This document shows, one piece after another, positions 33,755-42,327 of a stretch of DNA of 64,000 nucleotides; the first letter of the stretch is position 1; each line of letters starts with the position of its first letter. Below the pieces are notes generated by a model. The model was not told the DNA's origin. It made no database searches and was given only the letters and a program-made list of their open reading frames with translations. The stretch is from Paenibacillus_E sp042676385 (lineage in GTDB: Bacteria > Bacillota > Bacilli > Paenibacillales > NBRC-103111): NCBI RefSeq assembly GCF_042676385.1, contig NZ_JBHTHA010000010.1, forward strand, positions 1-64,000, in the 5' to 3' direction. Made by a program: the position numbers and the translations under genes.

Positions 33755-34651
33755 ATGGACATACGTCAGCTGCAATACATTCAAGAGATCGTGCGACTGA
33801 ACAGCTTTACGAAGGCGGCAGAAATGCTGCATATTACACAGCCTAGCATCAGTAAAGCGATCAAACATTTGGAGAACGAACTTCATACGGAATTGTTTAT
33901 CCGGGAGGGAAAGCACTTCAGACTTACCGATGCAGGGGAAGCGATAATGAGGCATGCAGGGCCTATACTGCAGCTATTCGATAGTCTGCAGTCCGAGCTC
34001 AATGACCTGACCTATTTGAATCAAGGCAGCATTCGGATCGGTCTACCTCCGATGGCCGGATCCAGCTTTTTTCCGGGTGTGATCAAAAAATTTCAAGATC
34101 GTTATCAGGGCATTGCTATTAAAATGGTGGAAGACGGCGCTAAGAAAATTGAGGAGAGCCTCGTCGAAGGCACTTTGGATGTGGGGGTTGTGCTCGCACC
34201 GATAGATGCCGCGGTGTTCGATTCTTTTCCTTTGATTGAAGATCGGTTGAAGGTGATTTTGCCTCTTTCTCATAGGCTCGCGAAGGAAGAGCAAATCAAT
34301 TTGGCTAAACTGGCAGAGGAACGGTTTATCTTGTTCAACAGCGATTTTGCCCTGCATGGCCGAATTATTAACGAGTGCCGAGCCGTCGGATTTGATCCGT
34401 TAATCGTTTTTGAAAGCTCGCAATGGGATTTCATCGGAGAAATGGTAGGCGCCGAACTTGGCATTGCGATGTTGCCGGAGACGATTTGCCGCTCTCTCCG
34501 CGCTGAGAAGGTCGCTGCAATTCCTTTGGTGAATCCGATCATCCCCTGGCAGCTGGTCATGGTGTGGAAACGTGAGGGCTACCTCTCTTCAGCAGCGAGG
34601 GCGTGGATTGCGTTCACCCAAGAAGTTTTTGCTGCAGAGCACCAATATTAG
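33755..34651 (+). CDS. LysR-family regulator (CidR/YwbI-like)
   Basis: A 298-residue LysR regulator: winged helix at 1-60 (FTKAAEMLHITQPSISKAIKHLENEL), then a two-lobed effector domain from about 90. Divergent from cidA-cidB-like genes with a LysR-type box between, so it probably activates them in response to a metabolite; in staphylococci CidR responds to acetate or pyruvate overflow. AAAGGAG precedes the ATG. Confidence 0.9.
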   Translation: MDIRQLQYIQEIVRLNSFTKAAEMLHITQPSISKAIKHLENELHTELFIREGKHFRLTDAGEAIMRHAGPILQLFDSLQSELNDLTYLNQGSIRIGLPPMAGSSFFPGVIKKFQDRYQGIAIKMVEDGAKKIEESLVEGTLDVGVVLAPIDAAVFDSFPLIEDRLKVILPLSHRLAKEEQINLAKLAEERFILFNSDFALHGRIINECRAVGFDPLIVFESSQWDFIGEMVGAELGIAMLPETICRSLRAEKVAAIPLVNPIIPWQLVMVWKREGYLSSAARAWIAFTQEVFAAEHQY

Positions 34652-34676
34652 CTAGCGTATGTATAGGGCGCATTTG

Positions 34677-34710
34677 ATTGGAGCAATGTTCCAATTGGCT
34701 GCTTGTTTTC
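34677..34710 (+). terminator. Weak hairpin after the LysR gene
   Basis: ATTGGA / TCCAAT stem with a 7-base loop followed by a T-rich stretch, 26 bases past the stop. Confidence 0.45.
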
Positions 34711-34865
34711 TTCACTCCCAAAACCACTAACTCACCTTCTCTTTTCTAAGGCCGTTCGTTCTTTAATAAGGTACTCAAGAGACTCTAATGTGTGTGATTC
34801 GACCGGTGTCTTTCATTTACCCGCAAATCAGCCTCAATCTTACATACTTTCCTGTCTAATGAGAA

Positions 34866-34920
34866 AAAGATTGCCGTCCATCCACCTTTGCGGGGCCGAT
34901 GAAGCGGCAATCTTCTTTAT
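34866..34920 (-). terminator. Terminator of the quinone oxidoreductase operon
   Basis: AAGATTGCCG / CGGCAATCTT outer stem enclosing 28 bases that can fold further, T tract on the minus strand, just past the minus-strand stop at 34923. Confidence 0.75.
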
Positions 34921-34922
34921 TT

Positions 34923-35891
34923 CTACGGGATCAACAAGATTTTGCCCGTGCTGTTTCTGCTCTCCAGCAACCGGTGGGCTTCAGCACCTTCGCGCAAACC
35001 AAAGCGCTTGAACTCTTCCAGTTTGAGATGTCCTTGCCGTATCGCATCGAACAAGGAATAGGCCCGTTCGATCCGGTTGCTGCGAGTCGTCACATGGTTC
35101 CACAGATCGCCGCCCGTCAATGTTTTCGACGTGTCCATAAGCATCCGCGGATCGATTGGCGCCGGATCTCCTCCGGCCATCCCATAGAAGACGACGGTCC
35201 CTTTCGTCTTCGTCGCCGCAAAACTATCCATCAGCGTTGAGCCGACTGAATCGTATGCGGCATCAACACCATGAAGTCCTTCCGTCCATTGAAGGACATT
35301 GGTTACCCAATCGCTGCCATAAAGAAAGACTTCATCAGCTCCCGCTCCTAATGCCACTTCCCGTTTTGCACTTGAAGAAGTCAATCCGACCACTCTTGCT
35401 CCTTTGCTGGTGCAAAGCTGGGTCAGAATCTGCCCGACACCGCCAGCGGCAGCATGAACGAGAATATCGTCCCCCGGCTTCACACGATAACTATCGTTTG
35501 CCAAATAATGCGCTGTCATGCCTTGAAGCAGGATGCCCGCAGCCTGCTCGAATGTAATATCCGCAGGCAACGGAATCGCACGGTCATACGGCACGGAGAC
35601 GATTTCGGCATTTGCATAAGGGACATCAGCAAAGGCGATTCTGTCGCCGATCCGGATGCCTTCCACATCCGAAGCCACTTCCTCAACCACGCCTGCCCCC
35701 TCATAACCCAGGATGTATGGCGGCTGCCCAGCGAGGTGATAGTGGCCACGCCGTCTATAGATATCGGCAAAATTCAAGCCAATGGCTTTCATGCTTACCC
35801 GTATTGTGCCGGACACGAGTTCCGGCCCGGGGATATCCGCATAGTGAAGCACTTCAGGCCCGCCGAACTGTTCGAATATTAATGCTTTCAT
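34923..35891 (-). CDS. Zinc-free quinone oxidoreductase (MDR family)
   Basis: A 322-residue NADPH:quinone oxidoreductase-like protein. Seen: LNFADIYRRRGHY, GYEGAGVVEEV, the NAD(P)-binding HAAAGGVGQILTQL and later FYGMAGGDPAP. Zinc-ligand cysteines of alcohol dehydrogenases are absent. It reduces quinones or enones in the cytoplasm. The start overlaps the stop of the lactonase gene (ATGA), so the two are co-translated. Confidence 0.9.
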   Translation of the reverse strand: MKALIFEQFGGPEVLHYADIPGPELVSGTIRVSMKAIGLNFADIYRRRGHYHLAGQPPYILGYEGAGVVEEVASDVEGIRIGDRIAFADVPYANAEIVSVPYDRAIPLPADITFEQAAGILLQGMTAHYLANDSYRVKPGDDILVHAAAGGVGQILTQLCTSKGARVVGLTSSSAKREVALGAGADEVFLYGSDWVTNVLQWTEGLHGVDAAYDSVGSTLMDSFAATKTKGTVVFYGMAGGDPAPIDPRMLMDTSKTLTGGDLWNHVTTRSNRIERAYSLFDAIRQGHLKLEEFKRFGLREGAEAHRLLESRNSTGKILLIP

Positions 35892-36979
35892 TGGCTATCT
35901 TCCGCTTGCAGAACAGCAAACTTGATGCACACAGGTTTAGAGACTTCCAACCTGCTTCCAGTTGGAAGCAGCTTGCCGGTCTGCTCATTTCTGGCAAACG
36001 TCACAATGTTGTTGCCGTCCCGATTGGCGACCAGCAAGAATTGTCCATCCGGAGAAATCGCAAAATTACGCGGATGACCGCCGAGCGTAGAGGCGTGTTC
36101 AACAACTGAGAGTTTTCCGGTTTGCTGATCAATCGCCAAAACCACGATGCTGTCATGCCCTCGGTTAGAACCATAAAGGAATTGACCGTCAGGGGAAATA
36201 TGAATATCGGCGCATGCATTGTCCCCTTCATAGCCATCCGGCAGCGTGGCCATGGTTTGGATTTCCCTCAATTCCCCCTTCTCAGGATCATAGGAGAAAG
36301 CCGTGATCGTGCTGCCTAGCTCGTTAATGACATAGCCGTAACGATTGGACGGGTGAAAAACAAAGTGCCTGGGACCGGCCCCCGGCGCGACCTCAACATC
36401 CCCGTGCGGAATTAGCCGGCTTGCCTGGACATCCAGCTTGTACAGTATGATTCGATCCAGGCCCAGATCACATACAATGGCAAACCGGTTAGCAGCGTCC
36501 ATCGTTACCGAATGCGCGCGCGGTCGATCCTGCGCCGGCAGGATGCTGGATCCATGATGCTGCTGAATATCGGCAGTCTCTCCAATACGACCATCCTCCA
36601 GCAAAGGGGAGAGACCAATCATACCGCCGTGGTAGCTGGCTACCATGATACATTGGCGCGATTGATCTAAAGTAATATGGCAAGTGGTCGCCGGCACCGT
36701 AGTCTCCTTGTTCAGCAAAGACAATTTGCCGGTTGATGGCTCGATCGAATAAGCCGCTGCAGCCCCGCAGCGCTGTCCGCTCGCATCAACGCCTTCAGTC
36801 AGTGCGTAAACTTTGAAGCTTTCTTCATCCAGATCCAGAAAAGTTGGGTTTTGGAGGCCAGAGACTTGGTCGATCAGCTCGAGACTTCCCGTTGCCGCAT
36901 CATACCTGCTTGCGTACAGCCCCGTTTGATCAGAATTCGCATAAGACCCAATGATCGCAAATATCTTCTTTTTTTCCAT
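35888..36979 (-). CDS. Lactonase-family beta-propeller protein (6-phosphogluconolactonase-like)
   Basis: A 363-residue seven-bladed propeller of the YbhE/Pgl type, which hydrolyses 6-phosphogluconolactone or related lactones. Seen: repeated blades such as YDPEKGELREIQTM, PGAGPRHFVFHPSNRYGYVINELGSTI and GHPRNFAISPDGQFLLVANRDGNNI. ATG at 36979 (MEKKKIF) follows GAGGTG; an ATG at 36997 lies upstream of that site. First gene of a pair with the quinone oxidoreductase. Confidence 0.85.
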   Translation of the reverse strand: MEKKKIFAIIGSYANSDQTGLYASRYDAATGSLELIDQVSGLQNPTFLDLDEESFKVYALTEGVDASGQRCGAAAAYSIEPSTGKLSLLNKETTVPATTCHITLDQSRQCIMVASYHGGMIGLSPLLEDGRIGETADIQQHHGSSILPAQDRPRAHSVTMDAANRFAIVCDLGLDRIILYKLDVQASRLIPHGDVEVAPGAGPRHFVFHPSNRYGYVINELGSTITAFSYDPEKGELREIQTMATLPDGYEGDNACADIHISPDGQFLYGSNRGHDSIVVLAIDQQTGKLSVVEHASTLGGHPRNFAISPDGQFLLVANRDGNNIVTFARNEQTGKLLPTGSRLEVSKPVCIKFAVLQAEDSQ

Positions 36980-37439
36980 AAAAAGCGTGCACCTCATCGC
37001 ATTTATTTCCTATGCGCATTATCGCAAATCCATTTGATATTGGCAAATTATACGCATGGAAAAAAATAACTGCTCTAACCGCAGCGTCGACAATTTTTCC
37101 GGCATTGGCGCAACAGAGAGCCCTCCTAAATAAGCAGCCTACACACACTAAATTGTCTCTCTATCAGAAAAAGGTTCGGTTCTCTTCTTCCCCAAATCTT
37201 TAAGCCACATTAAAAGTTCCTCGTTTTTCTGTCATACCGACATTTCCGAGGGCGTTGTAACCTGGTATCCACCTTCAAGGGCATTTCGCTTCATTTGGCT
37301 GTCCGCCCTTGCGTAGACTTCCGTTGTTTCATTTATAATGTGCCTAAGCAAATCACGAATGTAGACCAGGTTTACTCCAACTTGAAGGAAATGCATCGCC
37401 AATCAGTGCCGGAATAAAAGCATATACGAGCTGATCGGG
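36980..37439. other. Gene-poor stretch upstream of the lactonase gene
   Basis: No supported gene. The left 100 bases should hold the lactonase promoter. A plus-strand frame open from about 37229 to the TAA near 37433 reads like a decayed protein end (NVPKQITNVDQVYSNLKEMH) and might be part of the same transposon relic that follows, but I could not match it. Confidence 0.4.
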
Positions 37440-37666
37440 GCATTAATTTTAATAGCGTTTCGGAAGAGTCAGGTATCTGCAACCTTACGACAGCAACAAT
37501 CCCCAGCACCTATGCCAAAAAAAAGTAAACGTGAGATGAAAGGTGCCAATAAGGATGTACTCATCGAAACTTTAAACCGCAAAATCAAGGTACTTGAGAG
37601 AGAGAGAATAAAGAATTACGAGAACAAATGAAAAAGGCTTATGCTCAGGTTTACTCAAAATTTTAG
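37440..37666 (+). pseudogene. Decayed Tn554-type TnpC / DUF6262 gene
   Basis: Fragments in three frames match the family: INFNSVSEESGI near 37444-37480, then LRQQQSPAPMPKKSKREMKG and ANKDVLIETLNRKIKVLERE, then NKELREQMKKAYAQVYSKF ending at the TAG at 37664. The middle piece (the usual helix-turn-helix with a YxxxEIRERI stretch) is missing. The last shift is caused by two extra bases in a GAGAGAGAGA run. TnpC works with integrases TnpA and TnpB in Tn554-like elements; neither is visible here. Confidence 0.7.
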
Positions 37667-37697
37667 TCGGACTTACTTACATTCTTCTAGATAATAG

Positions 37698-37731
37698 GGT
37701 GTAAACACTACAATGTGTTTGCACCTTTTTA
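37698..37731 (+). terminator. Terminator after the TnpC relic
   Basis: GGTG-AAACAC / GTGTTT-CACC stem with one mismatch and a CTTTTTATTT tail. Confidence 0.75.
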
Positions 37732-38028
37732 TTTGCGTTAAAACTCGGTCATCAAAAACTGTCATATTTTGCGTTATTTTGTCATAAGGACCATGGTTAT
37801 AGCCCAATTCAATTGGGAAATAAGCTATATTTATGGTAAATTATAACTATTTTTATATAAATAAGAAACATGTGACTATTATTAAGCGTCTAGTATATTG
37901 ATTGGAAAATTATGAGAGATGGTAGGTGTTGCTTAGAAACATTATAATCGCCAGTACTATTGTTGATTATCTGTATATTGTTTAGCATTTGAATCAAAAC
38001 CTAATTATACTTATCGGAGGATGAAACA
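37732..38028. other. AT-rich non-coding region upstream of the secreted protease
   Basis: About 300 bases, clearly richer in A and T than the flanks, with no open frame. Two direct TGTCATA words (37760, 37780) and a nested inverted repeat TATAGC-CAATT / AATTG-GCTATA (37798-37828) are seen. Probably holds the promoter of the small peptide and protease genes. Confidence 0.4.
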
Positions 38029-38205
38029 ATGGCATTTTAATAGTCTTTAAGGACAATTTTAGCAGCTACAATGCTCTGTATCTCAGTAGCAGTACCCGCA
38101 GTTAACGCCAAGTCTGCAAATAACATAGGTCCACCGCCAACAAAGCTCGGATTTCATGGAAAAAATTTAATATTTAATAAAAATCCATATTATAGGAGTG
38201 TATAA
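38029..38205 (+). pseudogene. Broken small secreted peptide gene
   Basis: CGGAGG then ATG GCA TTT is followed directly by two in-frame stops (TAA TAG), after which the same frame stays open for 54 codons: a signal-peptide-like stretch LRTILAATMLCISVAVPAVN-A, then a short mature part with NIGPPPTKLGFHGKN. This looks like a secreted peptide of about 58 residues killed at codon 4. A 1-base shift from the ATG at 38021 (MKQWHFNSL) would also link up. It ends two bases before the protease ATG, so both once formed an operon. Confidence 0.55.
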
Positions 38206-38206
38206 A

Positions 38207-39700
38207 ATGAAAAAAGTTTTTAGATCTGCGCTATCTGTGGCTTTATTATCTTCATCTTTAGTTTATTCCCAAGCTTTTGCTACAGAATCAAACAATACCC
38301 CTGCAGCAACACCAGATGTTTTATCTAACTTTTCATTATCTGCCCAAAACTCATCCCAAAATATTCCAAACTTAACATTAGTTCCAAACGAAAAACATAC
38401 AGTAAGTGCACCATCGGTAACGCCTTCCCAATATGTTCTTAAGAAAATTACTGATAGTGAATCATTAGAAAATACCATTCCTGCTCCTTACGGACTACCT
38501 CTATCTAAAAAAGGACTTAATGATTATTCGGAAAAACATAGGGTCAAAGTAGATGCCCCTAAACTCGATCAAATGATTAATGATAATTCTGATCAATATT
38601 CTGGAATGTATTACAATCCCGATAAAGGAACCATTGTGGTTCAAATTACAAATGATTCAAAGGATCTTAAAGAGAAGACAACAAAAAATATTAAAAATAA
38701 AGATAAAATTGAGTTTGAAATTACTAAGTATTCTAAAAAAGAAATAGATGAAGCAAAAAAAAAAATTAAAGCAAAAGCAACTCCCGGGTCGGTAAAGGCT
38801 CTCATTCCAGATACAAAAAACAATAAACTTATTGTACTTACAGCTAAAACTGATAATAAGGAGCTTGTGACTGCCAATAAGGAGCTTCTGAAATCTATGG
38901 TATCTGATCCAGGTTTGCTTAGTATCACTGAAGGACAGATCTCGACACAAGAGCATGCAGATGAAACAAATTTTGGTAATAATATTCCGACAGGGGCTTT
39001 TATTACTGGAAACTATCATAAAGAATCTGATGGCCAGACTTATGCTAATATATGTACTGCGGGATTCTACGGTAAGACCAACACTACTAATATGAATGTC
39101 TTAGTTACATCTGGACATTGTTCTCCAGTAAGTTCAGGCGGTGCTTGGTATCAACCTTGGAATGATACCCCAGCGTTCGGTAACTACTATAAAAGAACTT
39201 TTTCATCAGATCCTAATGGAACAGATGGTACTGCTGATGCTGGCTATATTGCTTTATATCCCGGATTTAATGTGAATCCAGTCGTACCCTACCCGTCCTC
39301 TACTTCAACGACCCCAATGGTTGGTTACTATACAAATAATTTGGTCGGCGATACTGTCTACTTAAGGGGAGCCAATAGCGGGGGGACTACTAGTGGGACA
39401 ATCAAATACTCAAATGTAGATGTCTGGTGGGGTGGCGCTGGGTATGGTTACAAAGAAAATGAAGTTTTCGCTCAAGGCTACACAAGTATAAAAGGAGATA
39501 GTGGCGGCCCTATTCTAGCAGGTTATAGATGGGATAATGGTAGAGGAAAGTATGTCTGGGATCTTGCGGGGATTAATACTGGAACAGTTACTCTATCAGG
39601 ATATGGTCCAAAAATTGAGGATGGAACATATAATGTTTATGAAAAAGTCGGTAAAGTGATGTCCGTGCTTAATATGGCTGGTGCATACTTGGCTCCATAA
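38207..39700 (+). CDS. Secreted chymotrypsin-fold serine protease with long propeptide
   Basis: A 497-residue secreted protease. Signal peptide 1-25 (cut after AFA), a charged Lys-rich propeptide to about residue 250 (contains two strand-helix units such as GMYYNPDKGTIVVQITNDS, as in streptogrisin/alpha-lytic prodomains), and a catalytic domain with VTSGHC (His304), DGTADAGYIAL (Asp344) and KGDSGGPI (Ser432). Activity is inferred from the intact triad. AGGAG lies 8 bases before the ATG at 38207. The gene is AT-rich relative to neighbours and follows a broken secreted peptide gene, suggesting transfer. Confidence 0.85.
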   Translation: MKKVFRSALSVALLSSSLVYSQAFATESNNTPAATPDVLSNFSLSAQNSSQNIPNLTLVPNEKHTVSAPSVTPSQYVLKKITDSESLENTIPAPYGLPLSKKGLNDYSEKHRVKVDAPKLDQMINDNSDQYSGMYYNPDKGTIVVQITNDSKDLKEKTTKNIKNKDKIEFEITKYSKKEIDEAKKKIKAKATPGSVKALIPDTKNNKLIVLTAKTDNKELVTANKELLKSMVSDPGLLSITEGQISTQEHADETNFGNNIPTGAFITGNYHKESDGQTYANICTAGFYGKTNTTNMNVLVTSGHCSPVSSGGAWYQPWNDTPAFGNYYKRTFSSDPNGTDGTADAGYIALYPGFNVNPVVPYPSSTSTTPMVGYYTNNLVGDTVYLRGANSGGTTSGTIKYSNVDVWWGGAGYGYKENEVFAQGYTSIKGDSGGPILAGYRWDNGRGKYVWDLAGINTGTVTLSGYGPKIEDGTYNVYEKVGKVMSVLNMAGAYLAP

Positions 39701-39725
39701 ATATTTTTTATGTAATAGGTGGCGA

Positions 39726-39756
39726 GGCGTATGCATGTAAAATGCAGCGCCTTTTG
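39726..39756 (+). terminator. Terminator of the protease gene
   Basis: GGCG-TGCAT / ATGCA-CGCC stem, tail CTTTTG, 26 bases past the stop. Confidence 0.7.
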
Positions 39757-39811
39757 TCATAGTATTTAAAAATTCATTACAGAGTAAAGCAACATTCCAA
39801 AAACAAATAAC

Positions 39812-39828
39812 GTCATAAGAAATATGAC
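39812..39828. promoter_or_regulatory. GTCATA palindrome upstream of the lipoprotein gene
   Basis: GTCATA-AGAAA-TATGAC, about 30 bases before the lipoprotein start. Similar GTCATA words occur upstream of the protease cluster (37761, 37781). Possible operator. Confidence 0.35.
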
Positions 39829-39858
39829 AAAAGAAATAATCACGGAGGTGAGGAATAT

Positions 39859-40332
39859 TTGAAAAAAATTTTTTCGATTTTGGTCTTATTTGCTTTTTTA
39901 AGCATTTTAGCCTGTACTTCTCAAACAGCTAGTATCAAGAATACTACCTCAAAAGGGACTGATTCTACGAATATGGAATATACGGTTGGACTAACAAGTC
40001 CTAGCATAGCAAATAAAAATACTGATTTCACAATTGAGGCAAAATTTACAAACAATAAAGATAGCGATATACGCATCACTCATGGCGAACAACTATTTAC
40101 ATTTTATATTTCCAATAAAAACGGAAAAATAATAAATCATTATCCAATCACAAGCCTCGGTGTAGTAAGAGGTATTCCTAAAAATGGAACTGTTGTTGAA
40201 CGATATACCTTCAACATAGATATCCCTGGTGAGTATCAAGTATGGGCTGTCGCTAATTTTGATATTTCAGAGAACAATACTGATAAAAAGTATGAATTAT
40301 CAACCCAAAAGCAAGCTTTAGTTGTTAAGTAG
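39859..40332 (+). CDS. Small lipoprotein with Ig-like domain (possibly BsuPI-like)
   Basis: A 157-residue lipoprotein, lipobox LAC (Cys19), Ser/Thr-rich linker, then an all-beta domain of about 110 residues (FTIEAKFTNNKDSDIRITHGEQ, NGTVVERYTFNIDIPGEYQVWA). The order of strands resembles Ig-like domains of the BsuPI proteinase-inhibitor group, but I am not certain. Start is TTG after GGAGGTGAGG. It follows the secreted protease on the same strand, with a terminator between, and shares its AT-rich composition; an inhibitor role is only a guess. Confidence 0.65.
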   Translation: MKKIFSILVLFAFLSILACTSQTASIKNTTSKGTDSTNMEYTVGLTSPSIANKNTDFTIEAKFTNNKDSDIRITHGEQLFTFYISNKNGKIINHYPITSLGVVRGIPKNGTVVERYTFNIDIPGEYQVWAVANFDISENNTDKKYELSTQKQALVVK

Positions 40333-40401
40333 AACATCTAAAAGAATAGTTAAGCTCCAACAAAACGCGGATTTCGTGTAAAGTATGATGTGTTGTTCGA
40401 A

Positions 40402-40561
40402 CAGGTCATGTTGCTGTCGCAAAGTTTACGACAGCAATATGACCTGATTTTAAATTCGCGACAGCATACTAACCTGATCTTACGTGTAGCCGTATTGGAG
40501 GGTGCAGCAGTTTCATGCGATAGATCATTGATTACCAGTGCAGGTCATGCTGCTGTCGCAA
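40402..40561. repeat. Four copies of a 20-bp repeat in mixed orientation
   Basis: CAGGTCATGTTGCTGTCG at 40402-40419 and its near-perfect complement CGACAGCAATATGACCTG at 40429-40446 form an 18-bp stem with a 9-base loop. A third, degenerate copy lies at 40457-40476 (minus sense), and a fourth, CAGGTCATGCTGCTGTCGCAA, at 40541-40561 (plus sense). The 1,070-base stretch 40333-41403 has no supported intact gene. Confidence 0.75.
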
Positions 40562-41010
40562 GAGAGGGCACAATGTTGTCGTTGGACAATTCCCCCTTCA
40601 CTTCCTCGTCGCTACACTTTACTTGGAAGTTACGTAACATCAGAATTCTAAAAAGATAAGCGGAGAGAATACCAGCCACAGCATAAGAATGTGGAAAGGA
40701 ATGCGGAAACGTAGGCTTTGGCTAGTGCATGTGGAAAGATGCTTCCGCATCCCTTTTCCTGCATTCCTTAGGGAAAGCCAAGGCTCGTTGGGAGTGCTCT
40801 TTATGATTTGAACAAGTTCCTCAAACGTAAACTTGTGTTCAACCATGTTGACAGTAAAGTCCTCAGCACGTTTTTGATCCATGTAGAATTTAAACCCACT
40901 ATAGGATAAAAATGGATGACTACAAACACTGTTCGTTTATTGGGAAACGATTGGGGATGGAGAATGTTGTGGCAATTGCTCCTTATAGGGTATTGAGCTA
41001 TTGACTGCTT

Positions 41011-41041
41011 AAGCCATTCCGTATATGGAAGTGGTTTTTTT
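41011..41041 (+). terminator. Orphan terminator-like hairpin
   Basis: AGCCATTCC paired imperfectly with GGAAGTGGTT, followed by seven T. No plus-strand gene precedes it, so it may be left over from a lost gene. Confidence 0.4.
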
Positions 41042-41055
41042 GACCCTGTATGGCT

Positions 41056-41298
41056 CTAAGGTATTCTAATATAGGAAAGCTCTGGATGAGGCACACAGGA
41101 TCCATTAATAGGATCTACAACCCAGTAGATAACCCGGCGGACACTTTGGCGTGCTGCAGGAGCATACGGTTGGTGCAGGGTTGTGGTAAAGGGTTGAAGC
41201 AAGCCTGGAAGAAACATACTGCTAGGTGAAGTAACACCGGATGGTGCTGTTGGCATAGCTTGTTGATAAAATGTTTGTGGTTGCGGTAGCGTCAAGAA
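41056..41298 (-). pseudogene. Probable relic of spore coat protein gene gerQ
   Basis: The minus-strand frame starting near 41298 reads PQPQTFYQQAMPTAPSGVTS then PSSMFLPGLL, which resembles the proline-rich lead of GerQ (QQPMPTAPTGV..PSSM.LPGML, recalled from related species). The conserved middle (LEESYIENILRLN) is missing, and a shifted frame gives HAKVSAG.... ILLMDP....PILEY, reminiscent of the AK-F-G....I-L-SDP....YLDY end. So deletions and shifts have destroyed it. A chance match remains possible. Confidence 0.35.
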
Positions 41299-41354
41299 GT
41301 TTGTCTATTTAGGGCTTCCATTTCAATGCATTATTCCCCATATTTCCCCAAGTA

Positions 41355-41400
41355 AATAAGCGCAATCAGGCAGCCATCGGTCGAATTGAATGCGCTTATT
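41355..41400 (-). terminator. Hairpin at the end of the LacI-led operon
   Basis: Perfect 10-bp inverted repeat AATAAGCGCA / TGCGCTTATT with a 26-base loop, four bases past the last stop. Confidence 0.6.
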
Positions 41401-41403
41401 GGT

Positions 41404-42327
41404 TTACTTCGTTTGGGACAAGCGCCCAAAACGCTCAGGCCATTCCATTTTCGGATGAAAATTGTACAATATACCATGAATAAAAAGAACCGCATTGACC
41501 CACTCCGTTTTGAACAATAGCGGTTTACGGGCCAAGTAATGCAAGGGATCAACAGGAACGGAAAAATCAATGTAGTCCGCAAATGTACCTGCAAAACCTT
41601 TCGGCCAATGCCTCTTCAGCGGATGGTCCGGCAATCGTCCTCCCGCTTTTACATGCGCGTACGTTTCCAGTAGCCAATCCATGGCCGAAACTCCCTTTAA
41701 CGGGATGGTCAAGGTTTCCCATCCTTTCAGCAGAGAGCCGTGCTTCCCCCACTCAATACGGATGATAGGCCGTCCGCCGTTCTCTCTGGCTTCCTGCACG
41801 GCAGTCTGTGATTCAATTACGCTACTGTGGAAAAACGTCAGCACCTTCGTTACAACCTCATCTTCAGGGTCGTATTCCACCCACACTTCTTCATGATCGC
41901 ATGGTTCATAATCGTCAGGAAAATCGTAATCGTCCTCCCAGAACAAATGGTAACCGATTAATGGGAGAGTCGGATGATGAACGGCAGCTACATCTTTCAA
42001 TGGAAAGCATTCTTGCGGGGTCGTTAAAAGCACCGGACAGAATTTGCGGATACGGCTAATCTCCAAGTCGTCAAGATCCTGAAGGGGCGTCTGCTCCAAT
42101 ACCCGCTTGTAAAGCTCGCCGGCACGGCGCAAGTTTCCGTCCAAATGGTAATATTCCGCTGCCCAGACGGCAAATTCCGTACGTTCCGGGCATACTCCGC
42201 TAAGAAACTCCAGCATGGGCACCACTGCGCGATAATAATCGCTGCCAGCCGTAACTCCACCGTTTAGCATATTGTCGACGAGGGTTTGGCTGGCTCTTCT
42301 CCATTCATCTGCGTATATTTCGATCAT
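41404..42327 (-). CDS. Hypothetical protein (307 aa), last gene of LacI-led operon
   Basis: I do not recognise this protein. It is soluble, 307 residues. The N-terminal third is helical with a TPR-like pair (AVWAAEYYHLDGNLRRAGELYKR), the middle is very acidic (EDDYDFPDDYEPCDHEE), and the C-terminus has Trp/Pro-rich stretches. Its start overlaps the GDPD stop by four bases (ATGA), so it is translated with that gene. It may be an intracellular partner of the operon's hydrolases. Confidence 0.65.
   Translation of the reverse strand: MIEIYADEWRRASQTLVDNMLNGGVTAGSDYYRAVVPMLEFLSGVCPERTEFAVWAAEYYHLDGNLRRAGELYKRVLEQTPLQDLDDLEISRIRKFCPVLLTTPQECFPLKDVAAVHHPTLPLIGYHLFWEDDYDFPDDYEPCDHEEVWVEYDPEDEVVTKVLTFFHSSVIESQTAVQEARENGGRPIIRIEWGKHGSLLKGWETLTIPLKGVSAMDWLLETYAHVKAGGRLPDHPLKRHWPKGFAGTFADYIDFSVPVDPLHYLARKPLLFKTEWVNAVLFIHGILYNFHPKMEWPERFGRLSQTK

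Noticed and set aside
40690..40800. Loose inverted similarities (GGAATGCGG, GGCTTTGGCT words)
   Set aside because: Short, mixed direct and inverted matches that do not form one clear stem or repeat unit.
40640..40882. Minus-strand 80-codon frame starting MDQKRAEDFTVN
   Set aside because: No ribosome site before the ATG, no family match, and the second half changes character. It might be a fragment, but this cannot be supported.
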